Source of the DNA: JAJKJG01 sp036556825
Lineage (GTDB): Bacteria; Pseudomonadota; Alphaproteobacteria; Rhizobiales; Beijerinckiaceae
Assembly: GCA_036556825.1 (NCBI GenBank)
Contig: DATBIR010000100.1
Coordinates: 1-64,000, forward strand
Length of the DNA: 64,000 nt
Direction of reading: 5' to 3'
Position 1 is the first letter of the stretch; each line of letters begins with the position of its first letter. The translations under genes were made by a program, and so were the position numbers. This document shows, one piece after another, positions 15,652 to 22,766 of this stretch. The notes under the pieces are model-generated. The model ran no database searches, was not told where the DNA came from, and saw only the letters and a list, made by a program, of their open reading frames with translations.

Positions 15652-15763
15652 CCGCCCGAGGATGATCAAACGAGGGGGACCGTTTCGATCCGATCTATTC
15701 CTCTCTGGCGGATAGCGTCCGCGATCTCATCCTGTTATCTGGCGGCGGGCAGGAGACACGCTC

Positions 15764-16312
15764 ATGGACCGGCTCGCCAGCATCGACGAGGTCGTGGACT
15801 TCTGGCGCGCCGCCGGGCCCGACAGGTGGTTCGGCTCGGACGAAGGCTTCGATCAGACCTGCCGCGCACGTTTTCTCGCGACCTACGAGGCCGCGGCGCG
15901 CGGCGATCTCGCCGAGTGGGAGCTGTCGGCCAACGGTGCCCTCACCCTCCTGATTCTTCTCGACCAGCTGCCGCGCAACATGTTCCGCGGCACCCGCCGC
16001 GCCTATGCGACCGATCCGGCCGCCCTGCTCACGGCCGAGCGCGCCATCGACCGGCGTTTCGACAAGGCGGTCGAGCCGCAGCTGCGCCGCTTCTTCTACC
16101 TGCCCTTCACGCATGCGGAGGACCTTTCGGCCCAGGAGCGCGCCGTCGCCCTGACCGAGGCGCTGGGCGAGGCCGACGCCATGCAATGGGCGCGGCATCA
16201 TCGCGACATCGTCGCCCGCTTCGGCCGCTTTCCGCACCGTAACGCCACGCTCGGCCGGGCCAGCACTCCGGAGGAGGTGGCGTTTCTCTCGACGAGCGAG
16301 TTCAGGGGATGA
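15764..16312 (+). CDS. DUF924 family protein
   Basis: This 182-residue protein matches the DUF924 family. It shows EVVDFWRAAGPDRWFGSDEGFD at the N-terminus, LLDQLPRNMFRGTRRAYATD near residue 65, and FYLPFTHAEDLSAQERAVAL near residue 110, with FGRFPHRNATLGR towards the end. The fold is helical and TPR-like. The biochemical role is not established. It lies 112 bp after the small membrane-protein gene and faces ilvN convergently. Confidence 0.88.
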   Translation: MDRLASIDEVVDFWRAAGPDRWFGSDEGFDQTCRARFLATYEAAARGDLAEWELSANGALTLLILLDQLPRNMFRGTRRAYATDPAALLTAERAIDRRFDKAVEPQLRRFFYLPFTHAEDLSAQERAVALTEALGEADAMQWARHHRDIVARFGRFPHRNATLGRASTPEEVAFLSTSEFRG

Positions 16313-16360
16313 GAACTCTCCTGCCCTGATCTCGGGGTTCCCGCAACCCGGTCCCTTATG

Positions 16361-16386
16361 CGCAAGTCGGCAACAGCCGACTCGCG
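16361..16386. repeat. Hairpin related to the leuA-downstream palindromes
   Basis: CGCAAGTCGGC pairs with GCCGACTCGCG around an AACA loop (one mismatch in 11 bp). Stem and loop match the reverse complement of the hairpin at 117-142. It lies between the convergent DUF924 and ilvN genes. Confidence 0.6.
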
Positions 16387-16405
16387 TGCGCGAGAGCGGG
16401 CATGC

Positions 16406-16945
16406 TCACATGTTGCGCCCGCCGCGCGCCATGGCGGCGATGCCGGTGCGCGAGACCTCGACGAGGCCGACGACGGTCATCAGGGCGATGAAGCGCTCGA
16501 TATCCTCGGTGGCGCCGGTCAGCTCGAACACGAAGGACGACAGGGTGGCGTCGAGCGTGCGCGCACCGAAGGCCGACGCGAGACGCAGGGCCTCGACGCG
16601 ATGGTCGCCCTGCCCGACCACCTTGACGAGGCACAGCTCGCGCTCGATGGCCTCGCCCTGCACGGTCAGATCGACGACGCGGTGCACGGGCACGAGACGC
16701 TCGAGCTGGTTCTTGATCTGCTCGATGACCGCGTTGGTGCCGGTGGTCACGATGGTGATGCGCGAGATGTGCTTCTCGTGCTCGGTTTCGGAGACGGTCA
16801 GGCTCTCGATGTTGTAGCCGCGGCCGGAGAACAGGCCGGCGATGCGGGCCAGGACGCCCGGCTCGTTGTCGACGACCACGGCGAGGGTGTGCCGGTTGGC
16901 CGCCTCGACGCGGGTCGGATCGGGATAATGCGTGCGCGCGTTCAT
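16406..16945 (-). CDS. ilvN: Acetolactate synthase small (regulatory) subunit
   Basis: This 179-residue subunit binds valine and regulates the catalytic IlvB partner. The N-terminal ACT domain begins HTLAVVVDNEPGVLARIAGLFSGRGYNIESL, with the DNEPGVLARI effector loop near residue 28. A second ACT-like domain follows from about residue 85 (RELCLVKV). Its length suits the IlvH/IlvN long form. A GGAG ribosome-binding site precedes the ATG at 16945. It lies downstream of ilvB but separated from it by a glutathione transferase gene. The symbol ilvH is an equal alternative. Confidence 0.96.
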   Translation of the reverse strand: MNARTHYPDPTRVEAANRHTLAVVVDNEPGVLARIAGLFSGRGYNIESLTVSETEHEKHISRITIVTTGTNAVIEQIKNQLERLVPVHRVVDLTVQGEAIERELCLVKVVGQGDHRVEALRLASAFGARTLDATLSSFVFELTGATEDIERFIALMTVVGLVEVSRTGIAAMARGGRNM

Positions 16946-16957
16946 CGTTTCTCCATG

Positions 16958-17662
16958 TCATCCCTCCCCGCGAGGGGAGGGATTCTTTCTCCGCAGCACC
17001 TTGGCCGGCTCCTCGTCTACTTCGTCGAATTCCAGGACCCAGGGTTCATCGAGGGCCGCCTCGAGCCATTCCCGGTAGGCGGGAAGCGAGAGGATCGCAT
17101 CCATGTAGTCGCGCGAGACCCGGTCCACCGGGATCGCGTAGGTGTCGAGGCGCGTCACGACGGGCGCATACATGGCGTCAGCCGCGGAGAACTCCCCGAA
17201 CAGGAACGGCCCACCGGCGCCGAAACGCTCGCGCGCCTCGCGGAAAATCTCGGTCACGCGGGCGACGTCGCGCGCCACCTCGGGCCCGCGGTCACGCTCG
17301 CCGAACCGCTTGCCGAGATTCATCGGGCAGGCCGAGCGCAGCGCCTGGAAGCCGGCATGCATCTCGGCCGCGACCGAGCGCGCCATGGCGCGCGCGTGCG
17401 GATCGCGCGGCCACACCTCGGCATCGTCGTAGGTCTCGCCGACATGGTCCATGATGGCGAGCGACTCCCACACCGCGACGTCGCCCTCGATCAGGATCGG
17501 CACCTTGCCGGCGGGCGAATGCTTCAGGATGCGCGCCTTGGTATCGGGCTGGTGCAGCGGGATCAGCACCTCGTCGAAGGCGATGCCGAGCTGCTTCAGC
17601 AGCAGCCAGGGCCGCAGCGACCAGGACGAATACAGCTTGTTGCCGATGACGAGGGTGGGCAT
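16958..17662 (-). CDS. Glutathione S-transferase family protein
   Basis: This 234-residue protein has an N-terminal thioredoxin-like domain beginning MPTLVIGNKLYSSWSLRPWL and containing the glutathione-binding HSPAGKVPILIEGD and WESLAIMDH around residues 48-72. A helical C-terminal domain follows. SSWS is the likely catalytic-serine region. The final NPSPRGEG is encoded by a TCCCTCCCC/GGGGAGGGA palindrome (16961-16982), so a REP-like repeat has rewritten the C-terminus. It lies between ilvB and ilvN, 27 bp from the former and 12 bp from the latter, and is probably co-transcribed. Substrate is unknown. Confidence 0.9.
   Translation of the reverse strand: MPTLVIGNKLYSSWSLRPWLLLKQLGIAFDEVLIPLHQPDTKARILKHSPAGKVPILIEGDVAVWESLAIMDHVGETYDDAEVWPRDPHARAMARSVAAEMHAGFQALRSACPMNLGKRFGERDRGPEVARDVARVTEIFREARERFGAGGPFLFGEFSAADAMYAPVVTRLDTYAIPVDRVSRDYMDAILSLPAYREWLEAALDEPWVLEFDEVDEEPAKVLRRKNPSPRGEG
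16961..16982. repeat. Solo REP-like palindrome in the ilv operon
   Basis: A perfect TCCCTCCCC-gcga-GGGGAGGGA palindrome. It belongs to the same palindrome class as the pairs at 6 kb and 9 kb but lacks the TAGGG tail. It encodes the last residues of the glutathione transferase and lies just before the ribosome-binding site of ilvN. Confidence 0.75.
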
Positions 17663-17689
17663 GGCTCCGCTCTCCGCGATGAAGAGGGC

Positions 17690-19459
17690 TTACACTAGCA
17701 TCTTGCCCTTCTCGTCGATAACCGTGCCGATATCGACCGCCGCCGCGGCGTCGCCGAGGATCATCTCGTTGTGCGCCTTGCCGGACGGGATCATCGGGAA
17801 GCAGTTCTCCGCCTTGTCGACGACGCAGTCGAAGATCACCGGCCGGTCGACGTTGATCATCTCGGTGATGGCGGCGTCGAGGTCGCCCGGCTTCTGGCAG
17901 CGGATGCCGACGCCGCCGTAGGCTTCGGCCAGCTTGACGAAATCCGGCAGAGAGGCCGTGTAGCTCTCCGAGTAGCGGCCGCCATGCAGCAGCTCCTGCC
18001 ACTGGCGCACCATGCCCATATATTCGTTGTTGAGGATGAAGATCTTGACCGGCAGGCGGTGCTGCACGGCCGTCGACATCTCCTGCATGTTCATCAGGAT
18101 CGAGGCCTCGCCGGCAATGTCGATGACCAGCGAGCCCGGATGGGCGAGCTGGGTGCCGATCGCCGCCGGCAGGCCGTAGCCCATCGTGCCGAGGCCGCCC
18201 GAGGTCATCCAGCGGTTCGGCTCCTCGAACTTGAAGAACTGCGCCGCCCACATCTGGTGCTGGCCGACCTCGGTCGTGATGTAGACGTCACGGTCCTTGG
18301 TCAGCTCGTAGAGGCGCTGGACGGCGTATTGCGGCTTGATGATCTCGTCCGAGTTCCGGTAGGCGAGGCAGTTACGGGCGCGCCACCGGGCGATCTTCGT
18401 CCACCAGTCCTTGTGCGCCGCCTTGTCGACCTGCGGCGCGCTCTGCTTCCACACGCGCAGCATGTCCTCGAGCACATGGCCGACGTCGCCGAGGATGCCG
18501 ATCTCGGTGGTGACGTTCTTGTTGATCGACGACGGATCGATGTCGATGTGGATCTTGCGCGAATGCGGCGAGAAGGCATCGAGACGGCCGGTGATGCGGT
18601 CGTCGAAGCGCGCGCCGACGCAGACCATCACGTCACATTCGTGCATCGCCAGGTTGGCCTCGTAGGTGCCGTGCATGCCGAGCATGCCGAGGAACTGCGG
18701 GTCGGAGGCCGGATAGGCGCCGAGCCCCATCAGCGTCGAGGTGATCGGAAAGCCGGTGAGGCGCACGATCTCGCGCAGCAGGGCCGCGGCGTGCGGACCG
18801 GAATTGATGACGCCGCCGCCGCTGTAGAAGACCGGGCGCTTCGCCTGTCCCATCAGCTCGACCGCGGCCTGGATCTGGCGGGCATCGCCCTTGACCTGCG
18901 GCCGGTAGGTCTTGTGCTGGTTGTCGCGCGGGCGCTCGTAGACGCCGGTCTTGAACTGGATGTCCTTGGGCAGGTCGACGACCACCGGGCCGGGGCGGCC
19001 GTTCGCCGCCACGTAAAAAGCCTCGTGCAGGACGCGCGGCAGTTCCTCGATGCTTTTGACGAGATAATTGTGCTTGGTGCAGTGGCGCGTGATGCCGACC
19101 GTGTCGCATTCCTGGAAGGCGTCGGACCCGATCAGATGCGTCGGCACCTGCCCGGTCAGGCAGACCAGCGGCACGGAATCCATCATGGCGTCGGTAAGGC
19201 CGGTCACCGCGTTGGTTGCGCCCGGGCCGGACGTGACGAGCACGACCCCGACCTTGCCCGACGAGCGCGCATAGCCCTCGGCCGCATGCACCGCGCCCTG
19301 CTCGTGGCGCACCAGGATGTGGCGGACCTTCTCCTGGTGGAACAGCGCGTCGTAGATCGGCAGCACGGCCCCGCCCGGATAGCCGAACACATGCTCGACC
19401 CCCTGGTCCTGCAGGGCGCGGATCACCATCTCGGCGCCGGTCATCGTCTCGCTCATCAT
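17690..19459 (-). CDS. ilvB: Acetolactate synthase catalytic subunit
   Basis: This 589-residue thiamine-diphosphate enzyme makes acetolactate or acetohydroxybutyrate, the first common branched-chain step. The N-terminal domain shows GVEHVFGYPGGAVLPIYDAL, with the cofactor-activating glutamate in HEQGAVHAAEGYAR near residue 60. The C-terminal cofactor site is DIAGEASILMNMQEM near residue 480, followed by ILNNEYMGMVRQWQE. Tandem ATGs lie at 19459 and 19456; either could be used. Transcription passes through a VLIV leader peptide and a strong terminator before this gene. The symbol ilvI is an alternative. Confidence 0.97.
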   Translation of the reverse strand: MMSETMTGAEMVIRALQDQGVEHVFGYPGGAVLPIYDALFHQEKVRHILVRHEQGAVHAAEGYARSSGKVGVVLVTSGPGATNAVTGLTDAMMDSVPLVCLTGQVPTHLIGSDAFQECDTVGITRHCTKHNYLVKSIEELPRVLHEAFYVAANGRPGPVVVDLPKDIQFKTGVYERPRDNQHKTYRPQVKGDARQIQAAVELMGQAKRPVFYSGGGVINSGPHAAALLREIVRLTGFPITSTLMGLGAYPASDPQFLGMLGMHGTYEANLAMHECDVMVCVGARFDDRITGRLDAFSPHSRKIHIDIDPSSINKNVTTEIGILGDVGHVLEDMLRVWKQSAPQVDKAAHKDWWTKIARWRARNCLAYRNSDEIIKPQYAVQRLYELTKDRDVYITTEVGQHQMWAAQFFKFEEPNRWMTSGGLGTMGYGLPAAIGTQLAHPGSLVIDIAGEASILMNMQEMSTAVQHRLPVKIFILNNEYMGMVRQWQELLHGGRYSESYTASLPDFVKLAEAYGGVGIRCQKPGDLDAAITEMINVDRPVIFDCVVDKAENCFPMIPSGKAHNEMILGDAAAAVDIGTVIDEKGKMLV

Positions 19460-19535
19460 CCTGCTCCGTTCCTCGTCAACTCGCCTGCACCCACCAACGT
19501 CGCCCGCCTTCACCCGGTCCGCTGCCGCAGGCAAC

Positions 19536-19558
19536 AAAAAAGGGCCCCGAGGGACCCT
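19536..19558 (-). terminator. ilvB attenuator terminator
   Basis: On the minus strand AGGGTCC-CTCG-GGGCCCT forms a 7-bp GC-rich stem (with one G-U pair), followed directly by TTTTTT. It lies between the VLIV leader peptide and ilvB and has the form of an intrinsic terminator. Confidence 0.85.
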
Positions 19559-19580
19559 GCATGCGCCACCAACCGGACCT

Positions 19581-19596
19581 GCGGGGTCAAACCCGC
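19581..19596 (-). promoter_or_regulatory. Possible pause hairpin at the ilvB leader stop
   Basis: GCGGG-tttgac-CCCGC on the minus strand spans the leader stop codon. Attenuators often have such an early hairpin that pauses RNA polymerase while the ribosome starts on the leader. This role is inferred from position only. Confidence 0.4.
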
Positions 19597-19637
19597 TCCG
19601 TCGATGGCGCTCCCGTTACGATAAGGACTGCGCGCAT
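19587..19637 (-). CDS. ilvB leader peptide (VLIV)
   Basis: A 16-residue frame, MRAVLIVTGAPSTERV, starts at ATG 19637 and stops at TGA 19587. Codons 4-7 are GTC CTT ATC GTA (Val-Leu-Ile-Val), so all three branched-chain amino acids are sampled in a row. It is followed 28 nt later by an intrinsic terminator and then ilvB. This matches ribosome-mediated attenuation of acetolactate synthase operons. Recognition rests on codon content and layout. Confidence 0.85.
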   Translation of the reverse strand: MRAVLIVTGAPSTERV

Positions 19638-19761
19638 GCGCCCGTGCCTACCTTTGCGAAAATAACGGGCGAGCCTTACCGAAGCGCGCCGCTTCGGTCA
19701 AGACGCGCCTGCCGATGCCCGCCGCTTGCACGGCCGGCCACATTGCCCGAGGCTGGGCCGC

Positions 19762-20481
19762 ATGACCCAGAACAGCCACCAGGACATCAAGGCCCTTTTT
19801 TTCGACGTGTTCGGCACGCTGGCCGACTGGCGCACCGGCGTCGCCCGCGAGAGCGCGCGTATTCTCGGCCCTCTCGGCTTCGAACTCGACTGGACCGCTT
19901 TCGCGGATGCCTGGCGCGGCGAATACAATCCCTCGATGGAGGAGGTCAGGAGCGGGCGCCTGCCTTTCGCCAAGCTCGACGTCCTACACCGGCGCAACCT
20001 GGAAACGATTCTGCCCCGCTTCGGCATCGACGGGCTGCTGGGCGAAACCCTGCGGGAGCTGAACCTGGCCTGGCACCGGCTGCCCGCCTGGCCGGACGTG
20101 CCGGATGCGCTGGCCCGGCTCAAGCGCCGCTTCGTGCTGGCTCCGGTCTCCAACGGCAACATCTCGCTGATGGTCGACCTGGCGCGCCACGCCGGCTTTC
20201 CGTGGGACACGGTCCTCGGCTCCGAGATCGCCGGCGACTACAAGCCCAAGCCCCGGGTCTACATGGCCGCCGTCGAGGCGCTCGATCTCGCGCCGCAGCA
20301 ATGCATGATGGTGGCCGCGCACAGCTACGATCTCGCCGCCGCCACGGCCTGCGGGCTGCGCGCCGGCCATGTGGCCCGCCCCGACGAGAAAGGCCCCGGC
20401 ACCGGCGAGCGCGTCCCGACCGTGCCGGTCGACGTCGCTGCCGCGGATCTCGGTGATCTCGCAGACCGCCTCGGTGCGTAA
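19762..20481 (+). CDS. Haloacid dehalogenase, type II (HAD superfamily)
   Basis: This 239-residue protein has all HAD motifs. The nucleophile is in ALFFDVFGTLADWR near residue 15, motif II is LAPVSNGNISLM near residue 130, the lysine is in AGDYKPKPRVYMAA near residue 160, and the acidic motif region is MMVAAHSYDLAAATACGL near residue 185. The arrangement matches L-2-haloacid dehalogenases, which hydrolyse 2-haloalkanoates. Related phosphatases share the fold, so the substrate is tentative. The ATG at 19762 agrees with the family N-terminus. The 124 bp upstream presumably hold divergent promoters for this gene and the ilvB leader. Confidence 0.87.
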   Translation: MTQNSHQDIKALFFDVFGTLADWRTGVARESARILGPLGFELDWTAFADAWRGEYNPSMEEVRSGRLPFAKLDVLHRRNLETILPRFGIDGLLGETLRELNLAWHRLPAWPDVPDALARLKRRFVLAPVSNGNISLMVDLARHAGFPWDTVLGSEIAGDYKPKPRVYMAAVEALDLAPQQCMMVAAHSYDLAAATACGLRAGHVARPDEKGPGTGERVPTVPVDVAAADLGDLADRLGA

Positions 20482-20517
20482 ACCCTTGACCTCCGCGAGG
20501 CTGGTCCCATGTGAGCC

Positions 20518-20571
20518 AGGCGCGGGGACGGCCTCGCGCTTGTCCGACAATCCGAAGGGGACGGCCCCTTT
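20518..20571 (+). promoter_or_regulatory. Guanidine-II (mini-ykkC) riboswitch
   Basis: Two adjacent hairpins each carry an ACGG tetraloop. The first is GCGCGGGG-ACGG-CCTCGCGC at 20520-20539 (extendable to 20518-20541). The second is AAGGGG-ACGG-CCCCTT at 20555-20570. Paired stem-loops with ACGR loops before a ribosome-binding site define the mini-ykkC motif, which binds guanidinium. GGGAGG of the gdx ribosome-binding site follows about 8 nt later, which suits translational control. The downstream gene is the expected exporter, so motif and gene support each other. Confidence 0.92.
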
Positions 20572-20589
20572 CATCCACGGGAGGTGGAA

Positions 20590-20907
20590 GTGGCTTGGGT
20601 CATTCTCGTCGCCGCCGGTTTGTTCGAGATCGGCTGGGCAGTCGGATTGAAATATACGGACGGCTTTACGCGCCTGTGGCCGACGATCGGCACCGTCGCC
20701 GCCATGGTCATCAGCGTCGGCCTGCTGGGGCTGGCGCTGCGCGCCTTGCCGCTCGGCACCGGCTATGCCGTCTGGACGGGGATCGGGACCATCGGCACGG
20801 CGGTGCTCGGGATCGCCCTGTTCGCCGAGTCCGCCGATCCGCTCCGCCTCGCCTGCATCGGACTGATCGCCGCCGGCATCGTCGGCCTCAAGCTGGTCAC
20901 GCCCTGA
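20590..20907 (+). CDS. gdx: Guanidinium exporter Gdx (SugE-type SMR protein)
   Basis: This 105-residue small multidrug resistance protein has four membrane helices and works as an antiparallel dimer. AWVILVAAGLFEIGWAVGLK carries the conserved glutamate (E13) of helix 1. GTGYAVWTGIGTIGTAVLG in helix 3 is typical of the Gdx subtype that exports guanidinium against protons. The GTG at 20590 was chosen because GGGAGG lies 5-6 nt upstream and the length then equals that of E. coli Gdx; a GTG at 20584 is the alternative. The guanidine-II riboswitch upstream fixes the assignment. Confidence 0.95.
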   Translation: MAWVILVAAGLFEIGWAVGLKYTDGFTRLWPTIGTVAAMVISVGLLGLALRALPLGTGYAVWTGIGTIGTAVLGIALFAESADPLRLACIGLIAAGIVGLKLVTP

Positions 20908-20914
20908 ACCCGGT

Positions 20915-21835
20915 TCACAGGTCCAACGCCTGCCGGATTGCCGCCGCCGCCGCGTCCGGCGCGACCCAGGTCCAGCCCGGCATCTGATGGCGGAACCAGG
21001 TGAACTGCCGCTTGGCGTAGCGCCGCGTATCGGCCTGGCCCTGCGCGATCGCCTCCTCGCGCGTGATCTCCCCGCGCAGATGCGCCATCAGGGCCGGCAC
21101 CCCGTGCGCGCGCATCACCGGCAGGGCCGGGTCGAGCCGGCGTTCGGCGAGCGCCCTCACCTCCTCGAGAGCCCCCTGCCCGATCATCGTCTCGAAGCGC
21201 GCATCGATGCGGCCGCGCAGCCAGGCGCGGTCCGGGGCGAGAAAGATCTTGACGGGATCGCTCGCGGCGAGCGGCCCGGGCTGCTTGCGGCCCTGAAACG
21301 AGGCGAGCGGCTGCCCGGTGGCAGCCAGCACCTCGAGGGCGCGCAGGATGCGCAGCCGATCGCCGGGCGCCAGCGCCCGTGCCGTCTCCGGGTCGCGCCG
21401 GACAAGCTCGGCGTGAAGCTCAGGCGCCGTCCGCCCTTCGCTCTCGGCGCGGACCGCCTCGCGGACCGTCTGCGGCACCGGCGGCACGTCGGACAGGCCT
21501 TCGAGCAACGCCTTGAAGTAAAGCCCCGTGCCGCCGACGAAGATCAGGTTCTTGTCGCGCAACGCCGCATCGCCGAGGAGGCGCGCGGCGTCGTCGAGAT
21601 AGCGTCCGACCGAATAGTTCGCGCCGCCGTCGACATGGCCGTAGAGGCGGTGCGGCGCCGCCTGCTCCTCGCGCGGGGTCGGACGCGCGGTGAGCACGCG
21701 CAGGTCACGATAGACCTGCATCGAATCCGTGTTGACGATCTCGCCGCCACGCTCGCGCACTAGGCCGAGAGCGAGCGCCGACTTGCCTGAGGCTGTCGGC
21801 CCTGCGATGAGGACGACCCGACCTGATGCTGCCAT
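20915..21835 (-). CDS. miaA: tRNA dimethylallyltransferase
   Basis: This 306-residue enzyme adds a dimethylallyl group to A37 of tRNAs reading UNN codons. The P-loop is AGPTASGKSALAL near residue 11, followed by VNTDSMQVYRDL near residue 35 and the substrate-binding VGGTGLYFKALLEGL near residue 100. The C-terminal AKRQFTWFRHQMPGWTWV is conserved in the family. The length is normal. The ATG at 21835 is 34 bp from the divergent serB start, so the two share a short promoter region. Confidence 0.96.
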   Translation of the reverse strand: MAASGRVVLIAGPTASGKSALALGLVRERGGEIVNTDSMQVYRDLRVLTARPTPREEQAAPHRLYGHVDGGANYSVGRYLDDAARLLGDAALRDKNLIFVGGTGLYFKALLEGLSDVPPVPQTVREAVRAESEGRTAPELHAELVRRDPETARALAPGDRLRILRALEVLAATGQPLASFQGRKQPGPLAASDPVKIFLAPDRAWLRGRIDARFETMIGQGALEEVRALAERRLDPALPVMRAHGVPALMAHLRGEITREEAIAQGQADTRRYAKRQFTWFRHQMPGWTWVAPDAAAAAIRQALDL

Positions 21836-21869
21836 TGCGATTTTCGAAGATCCCGAGAGCGAAGCTAGC

Positions 21870-22766
21870 GTGAGCCACGTCGCGACACTGATTTCAAGCC
21901 CGCGCCGCCCCGCCGTTTCCAAGCAGGTCGCGCGTGCCGCTGCCGACGTGCTGCGGACCACCGCCGCGCCGGTTTGGCTGCACGAGGGGGTCGCCGCGGA
22001 CCTCTTTTTCGAGCCTGTCGACGCGGCACCCGGCCGGATCGCGGCGAGCCTGCGCCAGGCGCTCGACGGCGCGGCGGTCGACGCGGTGATCCAGCCCGCG
22101 TACGGCCGCCGCAAGCGCCTGTTCCTGGCCGACATGGATTCGACCATGATCGAGCAGGAATGCATCGACGAACTCGCCGACTATGTCGGGCTCAAGAGCG
22201 AGGTTTCGGCCATCACCGAGCGGGCGATGCGCGGCGAGATCGCCTTCGAGCCGGCCCTGCGCGAGCGCGTGGCGCTGCTCAAGGATCTCCCCGTTGGGGT
22301 CGTCGACGAGATCCTCGGCAAGCGCATCAGCCTGATGCCCGGCGGCCGGGCGCTGGTCGCGACGATGCGCGCGCACGGCGCCTATACGTGCCTCGTCTCG
22401 GGCGGGTTCACGCTGTTCACGGGGCCTTTGGCGGCGCGCATCGGCTTCCACGAGCATCGCTCCAACATCCTGATCGTCGACAGCGAGCGCCTGGCCGGCC
22501 GCGTCGAGGAGCCGATCCTCGGCCGCGAAGCCAAGATCGCCGCCCTGATCGAGTTGCGCGTGCGGCTCGGGCTCCGCCACGAGGAGACGCTGGCGGTCGG
22601 CGACGGCGCCAACGACCTCGCCATGCTCGGCGAAGCCGGCCTCGGCGTCGCCTTCCACGCCAAGCCGGCCGTGGCCGCCGTCGCGCATGCGCGCATCGAT
22701 CACGGCGATCTCACCGCCCTGCTCTACCTTCAGGGCTACGCGGCAAGCGACTTCGTCAGCGGATAG
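21870..22766 (+). CDS. serB: Phosphoserine phosphatase
   Basis: This 298-residue HAD phosphatase makes the last step of serine synthesis. An N-terminal regulatory region of about 80 residues precedes the catalytic domain. The nucleophile motif is LFLADMDSTMIEQECIDE near residue 88, motif II is TCLVSGGFTLFTGPLA near residue 175, and motif IV is AVGDGANDLAMLGEAGLG near residue 245. The GTG at 21870 is the likely start; an upstream in-frame extension would overlap miaA. The stop overlaps the end of the convergent TPR gene by 11 bp. Confidence 0.95.
   Translation: MSHVATLISSPRRPAVSKQVARAAADVLRTTAAPVWLHEGVAADLFFEPVDAAPGRIAASLRQALDGAAVDAVIQPAYGRRKRLFLADMDSTMIEQECIDELADYVGLKSEVSAITERAMRGEIAFEPALRERVALLKDLPVGVVDEILGKRISLMPGGRALVATMRAHGAYTCLVSGGFTLFTGPLAARIGFHEHRSNILIVDSERLAGRVEEPILGREAKIAALIELRVRLGLRHEETLAVGDGANDLAMLGEAGLGVAFHAKPAVAAVAHARIDHGDLTALLYLQGYAASDFVSG

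Noticed and set aside
17771..19624. 617-codon plus-strand frame opposite ilvB
   Set aside because: Antisense shadow of ilvB and its leader; composition is typical of shadow frames.
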